Positions 44,011-52,482 of a DNA stretch of 64,000 nt are shown here, in pieces (the first letter of the stretch is position 1; every line of letters begins with the position of its first letter). The translations under genes and the position numbers were made by a program. This stretch comes from Verrucomicrobia bacterium LW23. Lineage in GTDB: Bacteria; Verrucomicrobiota; Verrucomicrobiia; Methylacidiphilales; UBA1321. The notes below the pieces were generated by a model, which worked only from the letters and a program-made list of their open reading frames with translations, was not told the origin of the DNA and did not search any database. Location of the stretch: positions 62,001 through 126,000 of the forward strand of contig QAZA01000009.1 in assembly GCA_003054695.1 (NCBI GenBank), read 5' to 3'.

Positions 44011-44879
44011 ACCAAATCGAACATATCGATATCACACATCTCACGGTCCATGAAGCCGCTGAGCAAATGCCGGAGTTGTCTCCGGCTGCTTACCACGTCC
44101 TTGCAGACAGTATCAAGGATGTGGGTATCGCAGACCCTCTCAAGGTCATCAGGACGGATCGGCCTGATCGCTATCAAGTGATTGACGGTCGTCACCGGCT
44201 CAAGGTGGCAGGGATTCTTGGCCTGAGCCGAGTACCTGTTGTAGTCACGGACGAGGATCCTTTCGTGATAGCCCTGGACTCTGTAGTAGCTCGTCGCCAG
44301 CTTACAAAGAGCGGCATCGCCTTAGTGCTTTTTGAGCGATGCCCCTACATACTTGGGAACAAAGGAGGGAGACCAAAAAAACCTGTTGCTGAACAACAGG
44401 TTTCTGGAAACCCTGAAATCTCCTCTACAGGTGCGGCTCTCAAGGAGTTAAGCGACAGCTTCATCAAGCTCGCTGATAAGTACGGCATTCCTCGGGACTA
44501 CTTCACGTATATCAAACAGGCGTACGCTGAGACTGAGGCCAAGGCCCTTGGCACGAATGACCTTGGCGCTAAGAAGATCTATGAGGCGGAATGGCGGTGG
44601 TTTCGTGAGGCGATCCTCAATGAGGAAAAGGGTGCAGGAGGTGCTCACGCGGGGCTGATCAGTCGCCTCAACATGGCAGGTAAGGCCCGCCCAGATCCCA
44701 CCATCCTGACTCTCGGAGAGAACGGCAAGCTGTCTGGAACGCTTCCGACCGCATTCAACTCTCTTCGGAAGGGGTTCTCTTTGTGGGACAAGCTGGAATC
44801 AAAGGCGAGGTCCGCCTTTGTGGACGAGTTCGCGAAATTACTGAAGGAGTTGCCGAACGACCTTCGGGCGCTCATCTAG
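44007..44879 (+). CDS. ParB-like nuclease/partition-domain protein
   Basis: The N-terminal half has the ParB/Sulfiredoxin fold: LADSIKDVGIADPLKVI, then RYQVIDGRHRLKVAGILG and VPVVVTDEDPFVIALDSV. In place of a full CTP-binding partition protein, the C-terminal half is helical with no second DNA-binding domain that I recognise. Phage ParB-like proteins may act as DNA-binding regulators, nucleases or methylation-protection factors. It overlaps the BRO gene (ATGA) and is followed by the transposase gene after 33 bases. Confidence 0.8.
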   Translation: MNQIEHIDITHLTVHEAAEQMPELSPAAYHVLADSIKDVGIADPLKVIRTDRPDRYQVIDGRHRLKVAGILGLSRVPVVVTDEDPFVIALDSVVARRQLTKSGIALVLFERCPYILGNKGGRPKKPVAEQQVSGNPEISSTGAALKELSDSFIKLADKYGIPRDYFTYIKQAYAETEAKALGTNDLGAKKIYEAEWRWFREAILNEEKGAGGAHAGLISRLNMAGKARPDPTILTLGENGKLSGTLPTAFNSLRKGFSLWDKLESKARSAFVDEFAKLLKELPNDLRALI

Positions 44880-44912
44880 TTTGACATTCACAAGTCGTTA
44901 CGCATCAAGGCT

Positions 44913-46787
44913 ATGCCCCCAACTGAGGATCATATGACAATCGCCAATCAGCGCATGGATACGCTGCGGCGGGTGGATGAAAAAATCGCTCAGTTGGGGT
45001 CTGAATCTCGTGCGTGTCGAGCCCTAGGGCTGAGCCAAGCAACCATATCCAGGTGGCGAAAAGCCCACGCGGAGCGCGGATTCCAAGGCCTGGTCCCCGC
45101 CTTCGATGCGCGTGGTCGTGATCCCCTCTGCGTAATCACCCCGGCTGAGGATCAGGCGCTTAAGGCAATATACATCTCCACGGAGCGGACGGCGGAGGCG
45201 GGGAGCAAGACGGCGGCGGCGCGGATGTTTGCGCAGTCGGCGCGGTGTTCGGAGGAGTTGCGGGAGGCGATTCTGCGCCCGCGCTCCAGCAAGCACAAGC
45301 TGACGTCGGTGATTCGGCGGGTGATGGATGTGCCCAAGGCGGTGGTGCAGCACCATCGCCGGCCGTCCGATACGGCGAAGGATTTTTATATGACGTTACG
45401 TGGCAATACCTATGAGGATCACACGGGCCGGGAAGTGCCGATGCACGCGGGCGCGTTGTGGGAGTGGGATGACGCCACGATCAATTTCCCTGTGGTGGTG
45501 GACTGGCCGTGGGGCGGCGACAAGTGCTCGGAGCGCTGGGGTTGTCGCGTGGGCCGGTTCCAGCTGTTGCTGGCGGTGGACGCGGCGACGCTTTATTGCC
45601 CGGCCTACTCCTTTGTGGTGCGGCCGCATGAGGCCTACCGGGCCACGGATATTCTGGGCGTGATGGGCCAGGCCTACACGGATGTCGGCGTGCCGCTGGT
45701 GACCGGGCTGGAGCAGGGCACCTGGAAGGCGCAGAGCGTGCAGACCGCCCTGAACGCCGCCGGCACCAAACCTTTCTATGCCTACAGCAGCAACGGCAAG
45801 CCCTTTATCGAGAACTATTTCGGGCGCCTGTGGACGCCGCTTTCCCTTTTCCCCGGCCACGTGGGCCGCACCCGCGGCAGCTTTGAGTGGAACAGCAAGA
45901 TGCTGAGCCGCTGCCAGTCCGGTGCCGTCAATCCCCGTGAGCATTTCATGTCGCTGGAGGAAGCGATGGAGCGCCTGGCCGCCGCTATCGAGTGGGTAAA
46001 CGCCGAGCCGATCGAGAGCAAGCGCCGCGGCCACTGGATCCCCGCCGTGCGCTGGCAGCAGGAGCTTGCCGAGCGCCCCATGCGCCCGCTTTCCGCCGAT
46101 CAACGCTGGCTTTTCTCCCCGGAGCGCCGCCAGTGGACGGCCCGCAAGGCGTTTGTGGGCGGCACCGTGGAGACGCCCGGCGGCAAGGTGCAGATGTATT
46201 TCCGTCACGACGACCTGTGGATACACGAGGGCCGCCGCATCGACGTGCACTTTGATCCCTACATGCCCGACGCCCCCGCGCGCCTCATCCTTGCCGAGGC
46301 GTGGAGCGAGTACCGCGCCGGCCACGTTATCGGCGACACCACGGCGGAGGCGGAAACGCCTGTCTTTACCCTGGCCGCAGACGGCTTTGCCGGTGACGCC
46401 CGCGCCGACGCCAACGACGCTCGCCGCCGCTTCAACGCCGCCGTGCGCACCGAGTACCGCACCACCGGCCTCTCCCACGGCCGCATGGTACCGCGCGCCG
46501 CCGTCTCCGAGATGCGCACCCACGACGGCCAGGTGGCCCGCGTGGAGCGCAATACGCGCCGCCCGGCCGGTGCCCCCGCCTCCTCTCCCGCCGCCCCCCG
46601 CGACACGCCCGCGCAGGCCCCGCGCACTCCCCGCGCGGAGCCCGCGGCGTTTGAGACGCCGGCGCGGGAGAGCTCCCCCGCGCCCACACCCAGCGCCGCC
46701 GCCCGTGACGCGGAGCATGAGCGTCTCCAGCAGATGGAGGATGCGCTGCGCGACAGCGGCACGATAGTGCCCGATTGGGCTTATTGA
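44913..46787 (+). CDS. Mu A-like transposase (rve/DDE core)
   Basis: The 624-residue protein has an N-terminal helix-turn-helix (ACRALGLSQATISRWRKAHAE, shortened to its core), an RNase-H-like core, a Mu-type beta-barrel (from about 390, with MYFRHDDLWIHEGRRIDVHFD) and an Ala/Pro-rich C-terminus. The first acidic site is in LWEWDDATINF (Asp186/187). The last is NGKPFIENYFGRLW (Glu300). Between them, where a DNG-type Asp is usual, the sequence is TGLEQGTWKAQSV with Glu267. It would carry out phage integration and replicative transposition with the MuB-like protein. Confidence 0.88.
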   Translation: MPPTEDHMTIANQRMDTLRRVDEKIAQLGSESRACRALGLSQATISRWRKAHAERGFQGLVPAFDARGRDPLCVITPAEDQALKAIYISTERTAEAGSKTAAARMFAQSARCSEELREAILRPRSSKHKLTSVIRRVMDVPKAVVQHHRRPSDTAKDFYMTLRGNTYEDHTGREVPMHAGALWEWDDATINFPVVVDWPWGGDKCSERWGCRVGRFQLLLAVDAATLYCPAYSFVVRPHEAYRATDILGVMGQAYTDVGVPLVTGLEQGTWKAQSVQTALNAAGTKPFYAYSSNGKPFIENYFGRLWTPLSLFPGHVGRTRGSFEWNSKMLSRCQSGAVNPREHFMSLEEAMERLAAAIEWVNAEPIESKRRGHWIPAVRWQQELAERPMRPLSADQRWLFSPERRQWTARKAFVGGTVETPGGKVQMYFRHDDLWIHEGRRIDVHFDPYMPDAPARLILAEAWSEYRAGHVIGDTTAEAETPVFTLAADGFAGDARADANDARRRFNAAVRTEYRTTGLSHGRMVPRAAVSEMRTHDGQVARVERNTRRPAGAPASSPAAPRDTPAQAPRTPRAEPAAFETPARESSPAPTPSAAARDAEHERLQQMEDALRDSGTIVPDWAY

Positions 46788-46843
46788 GCGTCGAGCACCC
46801 TTCCTTTCCTTTCCCTCAACCCTACCTACATCACCCCCCTCCC

Positions 46844-47290
46844 ATGAAAATCAACGTATATAACGCGCTTAAAAGTGAGCGGACTTATCAGGACGCTAAA
46901 TGGCCAAACCATCTGCATACGCCTGGGGAATGGCTTCTCATCATCGGGAAGCTCCAAATGGATGCTCAGAGAGCTTGGCTCTCAAAGGGTAATGATGGAG
47001 CCCTTCACGAGATCCGTCAAATCGGGGCAACGTGCGTTGCCGCTATGGAGCAGTGTGGCGCGCCTGCCCGGCCTGGGCAGGGCTTTGTGGGGAGTCTTCC
47101 CGACCCCATGGAAGCACTGGTGACACATATCTACCAGCGAATCTCAGACACTTTAAGGCAGCAAGGTTATCCGGCGCTCACTGGTGAGCAAGGAGTCTTT
47201 GTTATCCAGGGGTTGCGTGGCGCAGTCGTCATGGCCCAAGAGGAGATGATCTCCCGTATGAAACGTATGGCAGAAGGGGAGGCGCAGTAA
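46844..47290 (+). CDS. Putative all-alpha NTP pyrophosphatase-like (MazG-like) phage protein
   Basis: The 148-residue product is helical and carries SERTYQDAKWPNHLHTPGEW, then LLIIGKLQMDAQRAWLSKG and ALHEIRQIGATCVAAMEQCG. The E..YQDAKW, P.EWL and E.RQ.. words resemble phage MazG-type pyrophosphohydrolases that clear nucleotides. The match is weak by eye, and metal-binding Glu/Asp residues are not complete, so an unknown function is possible. It lies between the transposase and MuB-like genes, with lower GC than both. Confidence 0.45.
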   Translation: MKINVYNALKSERTYQDAKWPNHLHTPGEWLLIIGKLQMDAQRAWLSKGNDGALHEIRQIGATCVAAMEQCGAPARPGQGFVGSLPDPMEALVTHIYQRISDTLRQQGYPALTGEQGVFVIQGLRGAVVMAQEEMISRMKRMAEGEAQ

Positions 47291-47294
47291 CCCT

Positions 47295-48308
47295 ATGGCT
47301 CCCGAGGTACTTGCACAGATGGATGCGGACGAGCTGGCGACGATTGTCCAGCAGGTTCGCGATTTTCAGCAGCGCAAAGGTCTGTCGACTGAGGCGCTGT
47401 GCCGGATGTTTCCGGGGCTGGGCTCCAGCAAGACGTGGAGCATCATTGCCGCCGGCAAGATTCTGGACTCCGAGCTGGACAGCGAGAAGTGGCTAGCCAG
47501 TTACCGGACGGTGGCGGCGCTGGTGCGCAGCATGGCGGCGGAGCGGGAGCGGGAGCAGATGTACGACCGCATGTCGGGCGTCAACAAGCTGCGCTCCGTG
47601 TTCCTGCCCGCGATGACCGAGTGCGACAACGCGCGGTTTATCCTGGTGCTGGGTGATACCGGCTCTGGCAAATCGTCGCTGAAGCGCGCGCTGCAGGAGA
47701 AATACGGCCCGCGCATCGTGGGCATGGAGATGAACCAGGTCATCGGCGACAACCCGATGAGCTTCATGCAATGCGCCCTGGGCGCGTTCGGCGTGAAGGA
47801 TGTGCCCCGCACCTCCATGGAGCGGTTCAGCATGCTGGTCCGCCACATGACCGAGCCGCGCGTGGCGCTGTTTGTGGACGAGGGGCACCACATGGGCCCG
47901 AAGATCCTCAACGTCATCAAGAGCCTGATCAACCAGACGCCGGGCGAGGTGATCGTGGCCAGCATGCGCACCCTGTGGCGCCGCCTGGAGCTCGCCGCCT
48001 TTGAGGAGGCGCGCCAGCTCACCGGCAACCGCCTGGCTGCGGTGATCCAGCTCAACGACTGCGACCCCGGCGACGTGGAAATCATGCTGGAAAACCGCCT
48101 GCCCGAGCTGCGCCCCCACATGCAAACCATGGTGCACGTGCTGCTCATCGCCGCCGTCAACCGCGGCAACCTCGCCTTTGTCCGCGAGGTCATCAAGAAA
48201 GTGCGCGAGCTGGCCGGCAAGGACGCGCCCACCATGGACGTGTTTCACCAGGCGGTGAAGGCCCGCACCGAGCTTAAGACCGTGAAGGAGGCACAGCCCC
48301 GGCGATGA
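47295..48308 (+). CDS. Mu B-like AAA+ ATPase, transposition target protein
   Basis: The 337-residue protein has an N-terminal helix-turn-helix-like region (EALCRMFPGLGSSKTWSII), a Walker A GDTGSGKSS near residue 121-129, and a Walker B ALFVDEGHH near 190. A sensor-type region (GEVIVASMRTLWRRLE) and a helical C-terminus (FVREVIKKVRELAGKD) complete it. MuB proteins form ATP-dependent filaments on DNA and deliver targets to the transposase. It lies downstream of MuA-like gene, as in Mu, and overlaps the next gene by four bases. Confidence 0.88.
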   Translation: MAPEVLAQMDADELATIVQQVRDFQQRKGLSTEALCRMFPGLGSSKTWSIIAAGKILDSELDSEKWLASYRTVAALVRSMAAEREREQMYDRMSGVNKLRSVFLPAMTECDNARFILVLGDTGSGKSSLKRALQEKYGPRIVGMEMNQVIGDNPMSFMQCALGAFGVKDVPRTSMERFSMLVRHMTEPRVALFVDEGHHMGPKILNVIKSLINQTPGEVIVASMRTLWRRLELAAFEEARQLTGNRLAAVIQLNDCDPGDVEIMLENRLPELRPHMQTMVHVLLIAAVNRGNLAFVREVIKKVRELAGKDAPTMDVFHQAVKARTELKTVKEAQPRR

Positions 48309-48679
48309 GCGTGCTCACCTCCCAAGCCGATGGCGCCTACCGCCTGGGCCGCGTCTGGGTGCCCCGCCAGGGGCCGCGCCTGGCGCACCTTCGCACGGCG
48401 TCCCCGCGCAGCAACACAGGCGTGGCCGGCATCAGCTACTGTCACTCGCGCAACGGCTTCCGCGTGGATCGCGGGGGCCGGGGCGGCGGGTGCTGGGTGG
48501 GGATCTCCGGGCGCGGGCGGCGCGAGGCGTGGCGCCAGGCACTGGTGATCCGCGCGCAGTACGAGCGGGCGATCGCCCACGTGCGGCTGCAGGTGCAGGC
48601 GGCGCGGGCCGCCGGCCGGGCGGTTCGTGTGGCGGCGGCTCAGGTTGCCGCGACGACGGCGACGGGAGGTGTGCGATGA
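48305..48679 (+). CDS. AP2-like DNA-binding phage protein
   Basis: The 124-residue protein has a central AP2-like pattern: NTGVAGISYCHSRNGFRVDR, a glycine turn, and CWVGISGRGRREAWRQALVI with ERAIAH. Three strands followed by a helix are expected for AP2 and integrase-type DNA-binding domains. The termini are Ala/Arg-rich. It begins the series of small ATGA-coupled genes after the MuB-like gene. No nuclease domain is attached. Confidence 0.55.
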   Translation: MSVLTSQADGAYRLGRVWVPRQGPRLAHLRTASPRSNTGVAGISYCHSRNGFRVDRGGRGGGCWVGISGRGRREAWRQALVIRAQYERAIAHVRLQVQAARAAGRAVRVAAAQVAATTATGGVR

Positions 48680-48930
48680 GCAAACTCAAAGTCAAGCCCC
48701 CGAGAGGAACCCGCCTCGTCATTGGCGCGGACGCCATCGCCGCCGACATCCTGAAGGCGCTGGCCGCCGCCGGGTGCCCCACGTCCCGGCATGACCTCTG
48801 GGACAAGATCACCTCCGCCAAGTGCAGCGAGCACAGCCTGGACGAGGTGCTGTGCTGGATGAAGCGCGAGGCCCGGATTGTGATGGTGAAGCGCGGCGTC
48901 TACGCACTGCCGGAAGGCGGTGCGCGATGA
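48676..48930 (+). CDS. Winged-helix-like phage protein, 84 residues
   Basis: Starting at ATG 48676, overlapping the previous stop, it reads LKVKPPRGTRLVIGADAIAA, then ILKALAAAGCPTSRHDLWDK and SLDEVLCWMKREARIVMVKR, ending GVYALPEG. This is the recognition-helix-then-wing layout of small winged helices. It belongs to the group of such proteins in the prophage. Confidence 0.6.
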   Translation: MSKLKVKPPRGTRLVIGADAIAADILKALAAAGCPTSRHDLWDKITSAKCSEHSLDEVLCWMKREARIVMVKRGVYALPEGGAR

Positions 48931-49121
48931 AGACAGCTCTGACAGGTTACTACGTCTTCCAAAGTTGGCCATGCCGTCCCTGGCACCGGTGGGCGGCCCG
49001 CCGTCCGTACGAGATGCGCCGTGTCTATCGGAATGCCTGCCGTCTCGTCAAAGGTTGGCCGCGCGCCACCCGCAAGGCCTGCATATTTCTTCGCCTGACC
49101 TACCCGCGGGAGGCCAGATGA
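48927..49121 (+). CDS. Small basic phage protein, 64 residues
   Basis: The ATG at 48927 overlaps the previous stop and its own stop overlaps the next start (ATGA at 49118). The sequence is Arg/Trp/Tyr-rich (FQSWPCRPWHRWAARRPYEM, then RRVYRNACRLVKGWPRATR). It may bind nucleic acid. No family is recognised; the two overlaps are the main support. Confidence 0.5.
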   Translation: MKTALTGYYVFQSWPCRPWHRWAARRPYEMRRVYRNACRLVKGWPRATRKACIFLRLTYPREAR

Positions 49122-49354
49122 AACTTACAAGATGCTTGCATGGCAACATGGACGTCCTGGTGGAGTTTTGGATCGATGGCCGGCACCTGGGGCGCGTCGA
49201 GATACGCGGTGTTATCACCTACCTTCAGGATTCCCGCGGCGTGCTCATTCGATTCGGCCATATGTGCTATGGCGTGCTGCTTGGAGAAGGCGGCGGCTAC
49301 CAACACATTTCGGGCGGACAAGTCGTCGAAGAAAGAAACAGGAGCTTCAGATGA
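49118..49354 (+). CDS. Hypothetical phage protein, 78 residues
   Basis: A beta-rich product (MKLTRCLHGNMDVLVEFWID, then GRVEIRGVITYLQDSRGVLI) with VEERNRSFR at the end. It overlaps both neighbours by four bases. No known domain is recognised. Confidence 0.5.
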   Translation: MKLTRCLHGNMDVLVEFWIDGRHLGRVEIRGVITYLQDSRGVLIRFGHMCYGVLLGEGGGYQHISGGQVVEERNRSFR

Positions 49355-49590
49355 GCGAGGGCCACCAGATCTGCGCCATCTGCGAGCGCCTGGCGCCGGC
49401 CATCCACTACTGCCCGGACCTGGGCGGGTGGGTGTGCGATGAGTGCATGCCCCACGCCATGGTGGCCCACCGGATGTGCAGGTGGATGGAATACATCGAC
49501 TGCGAGCCGTCCCGCCGCCCTCCCGCCGCCCGGCGGAATATTTCACCCCCAACCACCACCGAAACCCCATCACCTAACTCCCTCCTATGA
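49351..49590 (+). CDS. Small zinc-ribbon-like phage protein
   Basis: Two CxxC pairs (ICAICERLAP and WVCDECMPHAM) plus additional Cys/His residues suggest a zinc-binding fold. The C-terminus is Pro/Thr-rich. The start overlaps the previous stop (ATGA) and the stop overlaps the next start. The partner is unknown. Confidence 0.55.
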   Translation: MSEGHQICAICERLAPAIHYCPDLGGWVCDECMPHAMVAHRMCRWMEYIDCEPSRRPPAARRNISPPTTTETPSPNSLL

Positions 49591-50096
49591 ACTCCCCAAC
49601 CCCCACGCCCGACCAACCCAATCCCGCCCTCATCGCCCTGGTGGATGAAGGCTACACGCTGAGCCAGGAAATTGCGGAGCGCACCAAACGGCTGGACGCC
49701 ATCAAGGCCCAGCTGAAGGCCGCTGCCCAGGCCGCCAACACGGCGGATCCCGTCAGCTGGACGATGCGCTTTCTCGGCAACGTCGGCGCCGCGCTCATCA
49801 TGCAGCAGGGCGATGCGCTGCTTGCCACCCTGGACGACGACCAGGCGCAGTGCATCCGCACCCTGGTGGGCGAGCGCAACTACAGCAAACTGGTGCGCAG
49901 TAACATCGTCCACAAGCCGGCGGAAGGTTTCCGCGACGCGGCCCGCGTGCTGCTTAAGGACAAGAAGCTGCAGCAGGTGATGGCCATTGTGACCCGCAAG
50001 GGCGCCCTGGCGGTGAAGATCACCAGCCTGGCAGCCCAGGCCGCAGAGCCGGAGAACGTCTACAACATCCATCACGCCCGAAAGAAGGCGGCATGA
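49587..50096 (+). CDS. Hypothetical early phage protein, 169 residues
   Basis: Helical protein: DEGYTLSQEIAERTKRLDAI, then KAQLKAAAQAANTADPVSWT, a central RFLGNVGAALIMQQGDALL and a late LLKDKKLQQVMAIVTRKGAL. Early coiled coil is likely. The position between a zinc-ribbon gene and a membrane protein in the early operon is where Mu carries host-modifying genes. No named family is recognised. Confidence 0.5.
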   Translation: MNSPTPTPDQPNPALIALVDEGYTLSQEIAERTKRLDAIKAQLKAAAQAANTADPVSWTMRFLGNVGAALIMQQGDALLATLDDDQAQCIRTLVGERNYSKLVRSNIVHKPAEGFRDAARVLLKDKKLQQVMAIVTRKGALAVKITSLAAQAAEPENVYNIHHARKKAA

Positions 50097-50311
50097 TCGA
50101 GATCTTTAGCATCACGCTGATCGTCGCAGGCGGCCTGGTGAGCGCCGCGACGGTCGGTTTCTTCTTCGGGTTCGCATCTGCATGGCAGATCTCCCGCGAG
50201 AACATCCGGTGCGCTCTCACTCGCGAGCCGGGAGAACCACGGAAGGCGTGGCAGAGGTGCACGCCGGTTGTCGGAGTAGACACAGCGGCCAGAGCCGCGG
50301 AAAGGAACTGA
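50093..50311 (+). CDS. Small membrane protein, 72 residues
   Basis: MIEIFSITLIVAGGLVSAAT followed by VGFFFGFASAWQ gives one long N-terminal membrane segment; the rest is polar and basic. The start overlaps the previous stop (ATGA). No function is assigned. Confidence 0.5.
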   Translation: MIEIFSITLIVAGGLVSAATVGFFFGFASAWQISRENIRCALTREPGEPRKAWQRCTPVVGVDTAARAAERN

Positions 50312-50312
50312 G

Positions 50313-50618
50313 ATGGCTGAAAAGAGAATCAAGGTCGAAACCTATGTGCACGTTATGCCCCCAAGTCCAGACAGATGCTATGCGTTTCTGGAGGCCCGAG
50401 GATTTCACCGGATAGGCAGAACTTTCTGCTCCAACTCCCCTCGCATTGTTTACTGCCGGGAAGAGATGCAAGGGGATATCTACACGCCCACGGTAGTTTT
50501 CATCCCTGTCGCAGGCTTTGAGCGGGATGAATACGCCCTGTACGAGATGCTCAAAACGCTCTCGGTAAAGTTCGACATGGCTCCTCACATCATCCTCGAA
50601 AAGATCGAACAGTCATGA
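50313..50618 (+). CDS. Hypothetical phage protein, 101 residues
   Basis: A mixed alpha/beta product (MAEKRIKVETYVHVMPPSPD, then CYAFLEARGFHRIGRTF and GDIYTPTVVFIPVAGFERDE) ending in a helix. AAGGAAC lies just before the ATG. Its composition is lower in GC than the flanking genes, suggesting later acquisition. The stop overlaps the DnaB start (ATGA). Confidence 0.55.
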   Translation: MAEKRIKVETYVHVMPPSPDRCYAFLEARGFHRIGRTFCSNSPRIVYCREEMQGDIYTPTVVFIPVAGFERDEYALYEMLKTLSVKFDMAPHIILEKIEQS

Positions 50619-52081
50619 GCTACGATCCCACCTACGAGGCCCCCGCAAAGTCCCGGCGCCGCCGCAAGGCGGAGCCGGTGCACACAGCGGAGCTCCTCAA
50701 CCCGGCCACGTTTATCCCCGGCCCGCTGTACAGCGCGGACGCGGAGAAGGCGGTGCTGGCTTCGATGATGTCGCGGCCGGACGAGATTATTGACACGGTG
50801 CTGGAGGCGCTGCGGGTGGAGGATTTCTTTGTGCCGGCGCACAAGGAGATCTTTACCGCGCTGGCCGCCATGCACAACGCGCGTACGCCGATCGATATCA
50901 CCACGCTGCACCAGTACCTGGTCGACAAAAAGATTGCCGAGGCGATTGGCGCGCCCGGTTACCTGGCGGAGCTCGCGGCCGGCCTGGCCACGCACCTCAA
51001 CTGCGCGGCGTACATCCGCATCGTGTACGACAAGGCGCTGCTGCGCAACCTGCAGGGCGTGTGCGCGGGGATCGTGCAGCACATTGCGGACCGGCCGGAC
51101 GACGCGGCTGGCGTACTGGACGCGGCGGAAACGTCCGTGTTCGCCATCACCAACAAGGGCATTGGCAACTCCATCGTGTGCGTGCGGGATGAAGTCGATC
51201 GCACTCTGGCGGTGGCCGCCACATGGCAGTCCCGCAAGGGGCGCCTGAGCGGTATCCCTACCGGCTTTTACCAGCTTAACCAGCTGACCACCGGGTGGCA
51301 ACCCGGCGACATGATCGTGCTGGCCGCGCGCCCTGGCGTGGGCAAGACCGCCCTGGCGCTCACCTTTGCCCGGCACGCGCTGGATGCGCGCTATGACGAC
51401 ACGCTGGACGAATGGGTGCGGCCCGGCTACGGCGTCGGCTTTTTCTCGCTGGAGATGACCAACCAGCAGCTGATGCTCCGCCTGCTTTCCAGCATGAGCG
51501 GTGTGGACATGCAGCGCATCCGCCGCGGCGAGTTGACCGACAAGGAGATGGAGCTGCTGGCCCAGGCGGGCGCCGCCCTCAAGCAGATGCCGCTTTACCT
51601 GGACGATTCGTCGTTCATGACCATTAACCAGCTGCGCGGCAAGGCGCGCCGGATGAAAGATCGCTACGGCATTGACCTGGTGGTGGTGGACTATTTGCAG
51701 CTGCTGCGCAGCGAAAGCGGCCAGGCCAAGGATAACCGGCAGGTGGAGGTGGCGGAGATCTCGCGCGGCATCAAGGGCATGGCCAAAGAGCTGGGCGTCC
51801 CGGTCATCATCCTGGCGCAACTCAACCGCAAGAGCGAGGAAGGCAAGGCGGAACCCGCCCTGCACAACCTGCGCGAGTCCGGCGCCATTGAGCAGGACGC
51901 CGACATGGTTCTCATGCTGCACCGCCACGAACTGGAGGAAGGTGCCACGCCCCAGCCCGGCGCCCTCCCGTACAGCCTCATCATCGCCAAGCAACGCAGC
52001 GGCCCGGTGGACAAGCTGCAGATTGCGTACAACTCACCCTTCACCCGGTTCGAGGATCCTCGGACTGTTCCCGCGAGGTAA
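50615..52081 (+). CDS. dnaB: Replicative DNA helicase, DnaB-like
   Basis: The 488-residue protein has the DnaB N-terminal helical domain (ADAEKAVLASMMSRPDEIID), a linker, and a RecA-type helicase domain. Walker A is AARPGVGKTALAL near residue 238 and the Walker-B strand is DLVVVDYLQLL near 356. VPVIILAQLNRKSEEGK and EQDADMVLMLHR are also typical. It unwinds DNA at replication forks. A full DnaB is not part of classical Mu, which relies on host helicase loaded after transposition, so this suggests partial replication autonomy or takeover of the host helicase loader. Confidence 0.92.
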   Translation: MSYDPTYEAPAKSRRRRKAEPVHTAELLNPATFIPGPLYSADAEKAVLASMMSRPDEIIDTVLEALRVEDFFVPAHKEIFTALAAMHNARTPIDITTLHQYLVDKKIAEAIGAPGYLAELAAGLATHLNCAAYIRIVYDKALLRNLQGVCAGIVQHIADRPDDAAGVLDAAETSVFAITNKGIGNSIVCVRDEVDRTLAVAATWQSRKGRLSGIPTGFYQLNQLTTGWQPGDMIVLAARPGVGKTALALTFARHALDARYDDTLDEWVRPGYGVGFFSLEMTNQQLMLRLLSSMSGVDMQRIRRGELTDKEMELLAQAGAALKQMPLYLDDSSFMTINQLRGKARRMKDRYGIDLVVVDYLQLLRSESGQAKDNRQVEVAEISRGIKGMAKELGVPVIILAQLNRKSEEGKAEPALHNLRESGAIEQDADMVLMLHRHELEEGATPQPGALPYSLIIAKQRSGPVDKLQIAYNSPFTRFEDPRTVPAR

Positions 52082-52086
52082 ATCCT

Positions 52087-52482
52087 ATGAGCGCTTTAAA
52101 ATCCCGTAAACTCTATATGGTTAGAGGAAGTGAAGAGGATGACGAATACCTCTCATGGAATCCTCTGCATTGCTTTTCCCACCGCGAGGCCAAGTCCGAG
52201 GAAGTTACTCTGGAAACGATGGCCGATCTCATGGATCAACAGGCAGAGAACTGCAACGCCCACGATTTCGTTTGTGTGCATCGGGGGCTCGCGGTGATCC
52301 TATTCCGCCAGTTGGGTCGGGAAAAGGCAACACAGGTATTCCGCCAACTTATCGATTTCGAAGGCCTGTACGGGATGGTTGGTGTGTGTGGACGTGGAGA
52401 CGTTGAGGCGCACGAAGAGGCGCTGGGTGTCTCCCTTCAGGACTGGTCTGATTGGCAGATCTCAGAGGAGGCCAGGCCATGA
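52087..52482 (+). CDS. Hypothetical phage protein, 131 residues
   Basis: An acidic, helical product (TLETMADLMDQQAENCNAHD, then AVILFRQLGREKATQVFRQL and VSLQDWSDWQISEEARP). GAGG lies eight bases before the start. It is less GC-rich than DnaB upstream. The stop overlaps the next start (ATGA). No family is recognised. Confidence 0.5.
   Translation: MSALKSRKLYMVRGSEEDDEYLSWNPLHCFSHREAKSEEVTLETMADLMDQQAENCNAHDFVCVHRGLAVILFRQLGREKATQVFRQLIDFEGLYGMVGVCGRGDVEAHEEALGVSLQDWSDWQISEEARP

Noticed and set aside
45396-46718. 440-residue open frame on the minus strand
   Set aside because: Antisense of the transposase gene, low-complexity Gly/Arg/Val.
50585-51994. 469-residue open frame on the minus strand
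   Set aside because: Antisense of dnaB; His/Arg/Gln-rich shadow.
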